Source: Asterias rubens
Lineage: Eukaryota > Echinodermata > Asteroidea > Forcipulatida > Asteriidae
Direction: 5' to 3'
Length of the DNA: 64,000 nt
Assembly (NCBI RefSeq): GCF_902459465.1
Contig: NC_047075.1
Location: 13,385,119 to 13,449,118, forward strand
Under the pieces are notes generated by a model that worked only from the letters and a program-made list of their open reading frames with translations, made no database searches and had not been told where the DNA came from. The position numbers and the translations under genes were made by a program. Shown piece after piece: positions 55,118-64,000 of the stretch. Within the stretch, counting starts at the first letter, position 1; each line of letters starts with the position of its first letter.

Positions 55118-55975
55118 AATTATTCTGCTTTAATACAAACGTATTCTTTGCCCCTGTGTTCAACTAAGCAGTGAACACCTAAGTCAACTAAACGAACTGA
55201 CTGATATATCTGTACAACAAAGTAAACTGCAGAATTACAGTGTACAAGCATCAACTCAATTTCCCCAAACAGATCAGCATCACCACAGTGAGATAAGGCT
55301 ACAACCATTCCACGTTTGTAGTCAGTGCCACGAAGAGTAACATTGTTAAGCTGCCACAGTACTTTCTACTTGAAATTTGGAATCAACAACACAGTTCTGG
55401 ATATCATCACTGTACGGATTGATATAGAATTCTATTCCCTTGTCAATGATAACAGAGGAAGGTAACAGAAAACCTGTTCCTAAATAGGCTTGAAAAAGTT
55501 GGTGCCTTTTGGCCAGAGTGCTACACAGACTCTTGAAATTGTGCAACTTTCTGGCACACTGCTTGAAGTAAGTATGCTTACTTTCAAATCTTAGTGTCCA
55601 AAGACGGATGAGGGGTCCAAACTGCAATATAAGTTGTGGATAGTGATGTTTGGGCTTCAATGTTTTCTCAGGAAAAATATCTATTCCAGCACAAAGATAG
55701 CTCTCAATGAGTGCTCTGAGCAAGGCTTTCTTGGTCAGCCGTAACTTTTGGGGCACAAATTATCTCCACTATCTCTCTAAGTTTCATGCACAATAGCCAA
55801 ACTTCATCTACAGGTTGCTTAACTCTGTTTACAATCAGAAGTGGTAGCAATCTCAGCAAGCACCAGTTTTGCACAGCATGCCCACTTAACCTTTCACCGA
55901 TGACATTCACTACACAGGGTTTATTGTCTGACTCACTTCTGTTGGTGCCAAAATCACCCCCTATTTGTGTATAGC
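55118..55975 (-). pseudogene. Decayed transposon-associated protein (KPKHHY...FGPLIRLWTLRFE family)
   Basis: The minus strand reads QNWCLLRLLPLLI and LREIVEIICAPK, then, after a frame change in a C4A4 run near 55750, LKPKHHYPQLILQFGPLIRL and ESKHTYFKQCARKLHNFKSL. A second break near 55350 leads into RGTDYKRGMVVALSHC and an FGEIELMLV segment down to a stop near 55120. The same modules in the same order occur in many uncharacterised proteins of fishes and echinoderms that are probably transposon-encoded. I know the pattern but not its biochemical role. At least two frameshifts make this copy non-functional. Confidence 0.6.
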
Positions 55976-56373
55976 GCCCCCTCTTGACAAGGACAGTATC
56001 CAGGATGTCGAGACCGTAGTGAAATACAGTTTTTCAACCTCTCTCCGTAACGATTGACACTTCTATACTCAGTTTCGCTACGGTAAAGCATAGTTTATTG
56101 TTTTAAAGTTATAAAAGGTGAATATAGTAGGCAAGGCATAATTTCTGAAAATAATAAGGGTCTTGAATCACCAGAAAGTAAAAACTGACTCTAGCGTGTT
56201 TATTTGTTGAGTGTTGGGAACTCTTTTCTCATATCACCGTCTCGCCATACAACACCGAATACAGAGGGCGCCTTTCAAAATGGCGACATGAATGTTGTGA
56301 ATCTGGAGTTCGGCAGGAACATCAGTTGAAAAACTATTCATTAAGAAATTGAGTTGCATCAGAATTAAGTAAA
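55976..56373. other. Left flank of the BEL/Pao element
   Basis: This stretch should contain the 5' LTR and leader of the BEL/Pao element. I looked for a copy of it after 61.4 kb and found none, so the LTR could not be defined. Confidence 0.4.
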
Positions 56374-57646
56374 ATGGAAGATCAGGATCCGTGGCTATCA
56401 CAACCTGGTGCAAGTCCAGTAGGAGCAGCAGCTGCTGCTGCTGCAGTTCACGTACATGTAAGTGAAGAAGGAAATCTCTTTTCATCTTTTCTTCAACAAC
56501 AAGGGGAGTCAATGACACAACAAAATCAGCTTATGAAATTGCTAGTTGAATGTCACATGAGGTCATCTCTCTCACAAAGACAAATACAACCTTTCAGTGG
56601 CAACCCGCTAGATTGGCATGCTTTTGTACGGGCATTTGAGCATACAATTGAGTCAAAGACCAACAATGACAAGGATAAACTGTGTTATTTAGAGCAGTAT
56701 ACCAAAGGGGAAGCGAATGCCATCGTGAAGAGTTGTATGTATGGTGATGATTCTGCACAAGCACTCTTCAAGGCAAAACATCTGCTGCAAAAGAAGTTTG
56801 GTGATAAACATCGCATCATGGACAGCATGGTATCGAAAGCTGTTAACTGGCCGGGCATCAAACCGGAAGACAAAGACGAGCTTCACCGCTATGCAGTATT
56901 TATCACTGAGCTGCATAACCTGGCAAAGGATCTTAAAATGGAGCAAGCAATTAATCATTTGCAGAATATTCGGATGATTACATCAAGATTGCCATACAAG
57001 CTAAGAGATAGATGGAGGAACAAAGCCGATGACATTCAAGAAGAACAAAATAGAAGTGTCATTTTTTATGACGTTGTCTTCTTCGTCAATAAGCAAGCAC
57101 GCATCGTGTGCAACCCTGTGTATGGAGACATAGGCGGTGGTAGAGTTAGTGACAAAGGAAGTAATGTCAAGCCCAATTCGAGACCTACCAAGACACCATC
57201 AAGTACCAGTCTCTACACAGCCACAAGTGGTGATGCTGCTGATCAAGCCAAAGATGCATGCATGTTCTGCAGTGATGCCAGCCATTACTTGAGTGAATGC
57301 CAGTCACTCGCAAGCAAGCCATATGAAGAAAGATTTGAGTTCTGTCGCTCCAAAGGCTTGTTTTGGCTGCTTAAGAGGATCAACACACTTTGCAAAGAAT
57401 TGCAGAAAGAGGCAGAAATGTAAAAAATGCAACAGATGGCATCCGACTGTGCTACACAGAGAGTGGGACGACAAGTCTGCCCAACAACAAGTGGACCCAA
57501 AAAAGAGCACAGAAAATACTAGTTGCGCAAAATCCCACGAGGAAAAACATGAAGTAACAGACAACGTCAAATGTGGATTGACAAACTCGGACAATCCAAA
57601 TATGTCTGCAGAGTCCCTCCCAGGAGTGGTACCAGTAATCTTGAGG

Positions 57647-57682
57647 CAGGCATACAGACAAAGACAGGCATACAGACAAAGA
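57647..57682 (+). repeat. 18-bp tandem duplication in BEL protease leader
   Basis: CAGGCATACAGACAAAGA occurs twice head to tail. In the protease frame it adds six residues (GIQTKT twice) just before the DSG box. Being a multiple of three, it does not itself break the frame. Confidence 0.9.
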
Positions 57683-60600
57683 CATACGCCTTTTTGGACT
57701 CCGGAAGTAATGCAGTATTTTGTGCTGATGCAGTGATGGACAGGCTAAAAGAAAAAGGAAAAGCCATCAATATCCAAGTACAGACTTTGACTGATGAGAA
57801 GGTTGTGACAGGTCGTGTTGTAAAAGATTTGGAGATTATGGACCTGCATACTCAAACAGTCATCAGCCTACCAGACGTTTATACCCAGGCGCACATACCA
57901 GTTGCTGCAAAAGACATCATGACCAACGATGACTTGAGGAAATGGCCATATCTACATCGTGTTGAATTGCCATCCACAGATGCAGAAGTGGGACTGTTAA
58001 TTGGAAACAATGTCCCGAAAGCGGTAGAACCACTCGAAGTTATCAACAGTGAGAACGGTGGCCCTTTCGCTTGTCGATCAGTCCTTGTTGGCAGGTTTAT
58101 GGGTCAACAAAAAATCAAGAACATAACAGAGTCATCTCCCATAGAGTAAAAGTTAAAGTCAGAGATGATGTTGAAGAAAAGTTGGAGAAGCTGTTCAACT
58201 ATGACTTCAATGAAAGGCTCATTGATGATCAGCAAGAGCAATCAAAGGAAGATTTGCTTTTCACCAAGAAGGTGGAAAATTCTATCAGAGTCGTTGATGG
58301 GCATTATGAGATTGCTCTTCCACTGAAAAATGAAGAAGTGAAAATGCCAAATAACAGACTGCAGGCAGAGCAAAGAGCAGCCCATTTGCAAAGAAAATTC
58401 CTGAGACAACCACAACTCCAGAGTGAATACACCAGCTACATGAAGTCAATGTTAACCAAGGGCCACATGGAAAAGGTCCCAGAAGAGGAAACAAAAAGGG
58501 ATGATGGGAGATTGTGGTATCTTCCTCACCATGGTGTCGTGCATCCACAAAAAAAAAATCTAAGGGTAGTGTATGATTGTACAGCCAGCTACAAAGGTGT
58601 CTCCCTCAATAAACAGTTGTTACAGGGGCCGGATTTAACAAATAGCTTGGTTGGTGTGCTGACAAGATTTTGACAGGACAAGGTTGCCATCATGGCTGAT
58701 ATTGAGGGCATGTTTTCTCAAGTCCTTGTGCCAAGAGAGGACAGAGACCTGCTGAGGCTGTTGTGGTGGCAAGATGGTGATGTGACTAAACCACTGACAG
58801 ATTACCGCATGAAAGTACATGTCTTTGGAGCAGTTTCTTCTCCTTCATGTGCAAACTACGCCTTGAAGAGAACGGCAGATGACCAAGCAAAAACCTTTGG
58901 CAAAGAAGTAGCCCAAGTAATTCAACGCAACTTCTACGTCGATGATTGCTTGTGTTCGACACCCACGGTGCCAGAGGCAGTGAAGATGGTGGAAGATTTA
59001 ACGGAAAGCTGTAAAAGAGGAGGCTTCCATCTAACAAAGTGGGTGAGCAATGAAAGAAAAGTTTTGGAGAACATCCCAGAAGATGAGCGTGCTAAGGGTG
59101 TCTGAGAATTGAACGTCGATATTGAGAAGTTACCCACAGGACAAACCCCCAACAAGAAGAGGAATTTTATCCTTAGTGAGCTCCGTCTATGATCCCATAG
59201 GATGCGTCTCTCCAGCTGTGCTCCCAGCTAAGCAAGCCATGTGCCGATTAAAGTTACGATGGGACGAAAAAATCCCAGCAAGTCTAGAAGAGAATTGGCA
59301 GACTTGGCAGACAGAAATGCCAAAGCTAGCAGAATTCAAGATGGACAGATGCATGAAGCCAGAAGGGTTTGAGGATGAGCGACTCAAGTCAGTCACCGCT
59401 CACCACTTTGCTGATGCTAGTGAGTCAGGCTACGGCACCGTTTCGTACTTGAGATTGGAGAATGATGTTGGAGAAGTTAAGTGCTCGTTCTTAATGAGTA
59501 AATCAAGAGTTGCCCCACTTAAGCAAGTAACAATCCCAAGAATGGAGCTCACAGCTGCAACAGTAGCAGTTCGAGTTGATCACATGATCAAAAGGGAACT
59601 TGCAATTGAAGTGGATGAAACCTACTTTTGGACCGACAGTACATCAGTGATGTGGTATATCAACAGCGGAACAACACGCTTTAAGACATTTGTATCTAAC
59701 AGATTAGCAGTTATCATTGATGGTTCCAACCCAGCTCAGTGGCGCCATGTTGAGTCAGCACTCAACCCTGCTGATGTTTGCTCTAGAGGAAAAAATGTTG
59801 GACAATTTCTCCAGATGGAAGAGTGGAAAGATGGCCCAAAGTTTCTACATCAGCAGGAAGATGAATGGCCCTCAAGAATAGAGCTCAATAAGTTTGATGC
59901 ACCACAAGACCCTGAAGTGAAAGGAGTTGTTCTCGCAACTAATGTGGTACCAAGCAATACAGAAAAAAGTGGTACTGAAAAAAATCATTCTGCACTACTC
60001 GGACTGGTTCAGATTGAAGAAAGCAGTTTGCTGGATACTAAGATTTGGAAGATGGATGAAAGTAAAGCACAAGACGGGCCAACCCTCACAAGATATGAAG
60101 GGTGCACTCACTTTGAAGGAACTGCAGCAAATGGCTGAGAATATGTTCAAAGTACGACATATGCAGATGAGACTAAAGTGCTAAGGAGCATGGATGATGA
60201 AGATGGAGATGGAAATACACTTTCAAAGGGTGTAAAAAAGACAAGCCCCATCTACAAAATGGATCCAATCCTGAAAGACGGACAGTTACGAGTAAGGAAG
60301 AAGACTGAGCAGAGCATTGTTGTCGGATAATGCAAAGCATCCCATTATCCTTCCCAAAGCTGGTCATGTTTCTACCTTGATCTTGAGACATGTTCACAAG
60401 ATGTGTGGGCATATTGGAAGGAGCCATGTACTTTCCAGTCTACAGCAGAAATACTGGATGCCAGGTGCCAATTCGTCAGTTAGGCCGATAATTGGAAAAT
60501 GTGTGACATGCAGGAAGCAGAGAGCCAGAGTAATGGAACAAAAGATGGCTGATCTGCCCTCTGATAGGCTTAGACCATACGAGCCCCCCTTCACCAGAGT

Positions 60601-61396
60601 AGGTATGGACTATTTCGGCCCATTTGATGTAAAGAGAGGAAGAAGTGTAGTGAAGCGGTATGGCGTCATGTTTACCTGTCTAGCCTCACGAGCAGTACAC
60701 ATTGAAAAAGCAGATTCTCTGGACACAGATTCATGCATTGATGCAATAAGAAGGTTCATTGCCCGCAGAGGAAATGTGAAAGAGATGAGGTCAGACAAGG
60801 GAACCAATTTGGTTGGCGCAGAAAAGGAACTCAGCAAAGAAATAGAAGGTTGAAATAAAACCCAACTTAACAACGCGTTGCTGCAAAGGAGCATTAAGTG
60901 GACCTTCAACCCACCCGCGGGGTCCCATCATGGCGGCATATGGGAAAGGCAGATAAGAACCGTGAGAAAAGTGCTCTTCTCCCTGATGAATCAGCAAACA
61001 TTGTCTGACGAGAGTTTGTACACGCTACTCTGTGAAGTAGAGAGTATAATCAACAGTAGACCTGTCACAAAAGTTTCGGATGATGTGAACGACCTGGAAG
61101 CATTGACCCCAAACCACTTGCTTACTTTGAGGTCAGCCAATCAGCTACCCCCAGTAGTCACCCGGGATACGGACATATATGTGCTCGGCGAAGATGGAGG
61201 AATACTACAGCTTCAGGAGAGACAGAAGTGGATTCGCCCCAAGTTGAACATCAAGGTTGGAGATTTGGTGCTGGTACTGGATACATCTACTTCAAGGAAT
61301 TCCTGGCCACTTGGTAGAGTCGTGCGTACTATGCCGTATAAGGATGGATTTGTGCGACGTGTGGAGGTGAGAACCAGCGTGAATGTGTACACCACA

Positions 61397-61449
61397 TGTG
61401 CATTCAACACCATTATGTGCATTCAACACCATTATGTGCATTCAACAGT
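61397..61449 (+). repeat. 19-bp tandem repeat at the BEL 3' end
   Basis: TGTGCATTCAACACCATTA is present twice plus a partial third copy, where the integrase C-terminal part would otherwise continue. It probably arose after inactivation. Confidence 0.85.
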
Positions 61450-61558
61450 GACGCACGGGCCCTTCAGCGCTCCCCAAAAAGTCATCAATATTTAGTCTAT
61501 TACCGCAAAATTGTTCACTAGTTTTTGCCAACGTAATTACCTGACAACCTTGCTGACC

Positions 61559-62452
61559 ATGGCCGAATCACCTGAAAAGAGCAAACCTTCACGAGGAAGC
61601 AAAAAACGAGGGAAACGGGATCCGTCACCGACCCAATCCCCCAAGGAGCCTGTTGGGGTGCAAGATGGCTGCCAGTCTTGTCATGGTTCATTGGCCAATG
61701 TGAACACCAAGCTGGACAAAATTCTCGCTACTCTGGAGACCATGGGTGCTAGATTGTCCACCCTTGAAGTCAACCTCCGGGATATGGATCATCGTGTTAG
61801 TGCCAACATCAAGGACATAAACGACCTAAAAACATCTCTGGAAATGCTTGAGAAGCAACATCTGAATCACTTAGCAGCCACAAACAGCAGGTTCGACGGT
61901 CACCATAGTGATACACACAAGCTTGGTAACCAGCTAGACGATCTTCAAAACCGGAACAGGAGAAATAACATCGTCATCCATGGTGTCCCAGAGGGATCTG
62001 AGAAAGATCAAAAGTCCTGCGAGGAGTTTGTGGCAGGCTTTTTAGCTTTCCACATGAAGCTGGAGGGAAGTGAAGAAGTTGAAATCGAACGGGCCCACCG
62101 CACTCCGGGAAACCATCAATCTCGCTCCGGGTCCGGTACTCAGACTCGCCCACGACTAATTCATGTCAAGCTCCTCAGGTATACGGACAGAAAATTCATT
62201 CTCAAAAACGCCGCCCGAACCTTGAAGAACAATCCCTACAAAGGAGCTAACATCTACATCACCGATGACGTCACCTCAAGGATCCGGGCAGGCAGAAAAT
62301 GTCTCAGAGAGGATCATCTCCAATCCATTCGTAATGACTCAAGGGTACAGTTCGCCTACATCCCTATGTCCGTCCCCGCAGTAATCTCCTACAAACTGAA
62401 AAGCGGTCCGTTCAAGACCTTTCGGCTTGGGGAAGCAACCCCCATCTCCTAG
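61559..62452 (+). CDS. LINE ORF1 protein (coiled coil plus RRM-like)
   Basis: From ATG 61559 (MAESPEKSK) the ORF encodes 297 residues without interruption. A basic, Ser/Pro-rich N-terminus is followed by a heptad-rich region (about 45-140: LDKILATLETMGARLSTLE...). Then comes RRNNIVIHGVPEGSEKD, the typical start of the RNA-binding domain of L1/Tx1-like ORF1 proteins, with IERAHRTP and LIHVKLLRYTDRKFIL downstream. Such proteins bind their own RNA as trimers. The ORF starts right after the dead BEL element, so the LINE probably inserted into or beside its 3' end. Intact ORF1 with a deleted ORF2 means it could move only in trans, if at all. Confidence 0.85.
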   Translation: MAESPEKSKPSRGSKKRGKRDPSPTQSPKEPVGVQDGCQSCHGSLANVNTKLDKILATLETMGARLSTLEVNLRDMDHRVSANIKDINDLKTSLEMLEKQHLNHLAATNSRFDGHHSDTHKLGNQLDDLQNRNRRNNIVIHGVPEGSEKDQKSCEEFVAGFLAFHMKLEGSEEVEIERAHRTPGNHQSRSGSGTQTRPRLIHVKLLRYTDRKFILKNAARTLKNNPYKGANIYITDDVTSRIRAGRKCLREDHLQSIRNDSRVQFAYIPMSVPAVISYKLKSGPFKTFRLGEATPIS

Positions 62453-62749
62453 CTTGTAGTACAACCCACGTCAGCTGAGTAGTTTTCTTCTGAGTGTTAT
62501 CACAAGATTTCTTTAAATTTAATTGTATATTATTTTCACAAATCAATCTTATTGGAATGTACTTGTGTTATTTTCTTGTAAATCAAGTTACCCCATGTTG
62601 CTTTATATTGTGGTGCCATTTTGTTCCCTTTGCATTCATCAGTCTGTACACAGTGCATCTTCTTATTCTTAGCTTGATACATGTAATCACCCCATTGTAC
62701 TTAATCAGTCTGCTTGTCCGTCGTCACCAATTTGAATTCATTTCACACA
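62453..62749 (+). other. ORF1-ORF2 spacer of the LINE
   Basis: T-rich non-coding spacer of about 300 bases between the two ORFs of the same LINE. No initiation signal beyond the ATG at 62750 was recognised. Confidence 0.5.
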
Positions 62750-63857
62750 ATGAGTGATAACGAAAGCGCAAGTAGTGACGACAGTAGCTCTGAGCCATTG
62801 AATGACACTACTCTTCGTTTCAATGATTGTGGTTTTAACCCGACAATTCTGAATTCAGCGGATCCTAGTCAGCTTTTATTTAACACCTGTGGTGCTCAAT
62901 ACCTGTCAGAAAGACAACTCAGAGATAAAACAAAGGAATTAGAAATTGACTCCTTTTCAATCTTCCACGCCAATATCAGAAGTGTAAACAAAAATTTTGA
63001 AGATCTCACCTTTACTCTAAATGAAATACAACATAAGTTCCACATTATCGGTCTTACTGAAACATGGCTCAAAAGCACCCCGCATTCTATCAGTAATGAA
63101 CTCAGAACTGCATAAGGTTTCATTGTGGTTTAAATGTAACAAACTATCAATTAATGAAAAGAAAACTTGCTTTATGTTATTTTCAAATATATGTAAAGAT
63201 GACAACATCAATATTTATATAAACAACTCTAAAATAAGCCAAGTTAATTCTTTTAGATTTCTAGGTGTTATAATTGACAGCAACCTTACATGGAAGTCTC
63301 ACTGCCAAAAGATTCACACATCAGTTTCCCAAGTTATGGGTGTTCTACGTAAACTTAAAAATTTTCTGCCTAGAAATGTGCTTTTCTCTATTTATAATAC
63401 GCTGGCGTTGCCCCACTTTCAATACGGGATTCTAGCCTGGGGAAATACTCATGCTTCTTACCTGAACAAGCTATTAATCGTACAGAAGAAATCCTTGAGA
63501 GTTATAGCCAATTCTAGCTTTAGAGAGCACACTGCACCCCTTTTCAAGCAATTTAAAACACTCGATATTTTTAAACTGTATAAATATCATCTTGGGGTCC
63601 TTATGTTTAAGTTTGAATTTAACTTGTTACCAGGTAACATAAGACTCCTCTTTACACGAAATATTGACATCCATCCACATAACACTAGATCAGCTACTAA
63701 AATTCACATTGGAAAGGCTCGGACCACTTTATTTATGAAAACAGTCAGACATCAAGGCCCCCTACTCTGGAATCAGCTCACCCCAATACCTTCATTTAGA
63801 ACTGTGCACAGCTTCAAAAAATACATGAAAAACCTACTTATAACCAGTATCGTCTAA
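62750..63857 (+). pseudogene. LINE ORF2 with the RT core deleted
   Basis: From ATG 62750 the frame reads an acidic leader and then the endonuclease start FSIFHANIRSVNKNFEDLTF and IIGLTETWLK, up to about 63085. There the match jumps, with a frame change, to the end of the RT: NSELHKVSLWFKCNKLSINE, FLGVIIDSNLTWKSH, HFQYGILAWG and PLLWNQL, stopping at 63857. The rest of the endonuclease and the RT palm with its catalytic Asp pair are missing. About 2 kb must have been lost in one deletion at 63085-63105. The remaining 140 bases of the window are 3' untranslated sequence. Confidence 0.8.
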
Positions 63858-64000
63858 AATGACACCACCTGTAACTACACGCGTACCATGATTATCCATT
63901 CCAAATTATCAAGTTTTTGTAATTTCCTAAATAATGTTCTGTTAATTTTCCTTTTTGTTATCAATCTCAATATGTATTTATGGCTGCATAGCAAACAAAT

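Larger units (their letters stand above)
56374..61495 (+). pseudogene. BEL/Pao retrotransposon, gag-pol remnant
   Basis: The ORF opens at 56374 with an Ala-rich start. The Gag domain (FSGNPLDWHAFVRAFEHTIE, the DUF1759 type) is followed by a CCHC knuckle CMFCSDASHYLSEC and then CFGCLRGSTHFAKNC in a shifted frame. The BEL protease box is AFLDSGSNAVFC (about 57685). The RT spans about 58150-59100 with FYVDDCL. SLVSSVYDPIG (about 59170) and the RNase H (HHFADASESGYG, then WTDSTSVMWY) follow. Integrase covers about 60317-61380, with HVHKMCGHIGRSH, VGMDYFGPF, MRSDKGTNL and HHGGIWERQIRT. Frame changes lie near 57358, 57640, 58135, 59150 and 60310. Stops replace sense codons at 58671, 59103, 60136 and 60851. 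It is clearly dead. LTRs were not found. Confidence 0.9.

Noticed and set aside
55976..56373. 5' LTR of the BEL/Pao element
   Set aside because: No second copy of this sequence is visible after the integrase region, so an LTR cannot be claimed.

Overview
The window is animal genomic DNA. It is AT-rich, it has GT-AG introns with pyrimidine-rich acceptors, and nothing in it looks like an operon or a ribosome-binding site. The mix of BEL/Pao, chromodomain Gypsy, L2/CR1-like LINEs, hAT-like, Harbinger-like, tyrosine-recombinase and RAG1-like transposases, TTAA-flanked MITEs and a sea-urchin TU-type foldback element points to a marine deuterostome. An echinoderm, perhaps a sea star, is my best guess; this is inference, since no species-diagnostic gene is present. 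No clear single-copy host gene was recognised, and almost everything readable is a mobile element at some stage of decay.

Layout. 1-4.1 kb: two dead LINEs on the + strand. 4.4-9 kb: MITEs, a foldback hairpin and a few exon-like ORFs, including a broken MADF/Myb-SANT-like piece. 9.6-14.2 kb (- strand): a ten-exon gene of about 976 codons. Its first exon matches the N-terminal zinc/RING part of RAG1, and its later exons carry a DDE-transposase-like core. Two related exons lie at 20.7-21.15 kb. 18.9-20.7 kb: a possible exon, a Harbinger-like exon and a LINE 3' end. 22.77-27.28 kb: a 4.5-kb inverted-repeat-bounded block without genes, with a MITE nested inside. 30.6-35.05 kb (- strand): a hAT-like transposase pseudogene split by a 1.13-kb foldback transposon with an 8-bp target duplication. 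35.4-38.2 kb (- strand): a Crypton-like tyrosine-recombinase gene with a zinc finger and three 24-residue repeats. 38.3-38.55 kb: a near-perfect palindrome. 39.85-44.21 kb: an ORF-less 4.36-kb block with long inverted ends and a repeated 13-mer. 45.7-46.5 kb: a Gypsy remnant with an internal deletion. 46.96-53.47 kb: a young Gypsy with apparently identical LTRs, a -1 frameshift signal and a chromodomain. 53.7-56 kb: pieces of two further transposon-related proteins. 56.4-61.5 kb: a dead BEL/Pao element. 61.5-63.9 kb: a LINE with ORF1 and an internally deleted ORF2.

How the parts relate. The block reads as a nest of successive insertions rather than a set of cooperating genes. The Gypsy is the youngest identifiable element. 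The foldback element landed in an exon of the hAT pseudogene. The most interesting object is the RAG1-like, intron-rich transposase gene, because it joins a RAG1-type N-terminal region to a DDE-like core outside any RAG1/RAG2 locus.

All exon boundaries, repeats and alignments were worked out by eye from the sequence and from memory of protein families. No search or alignment program was run.
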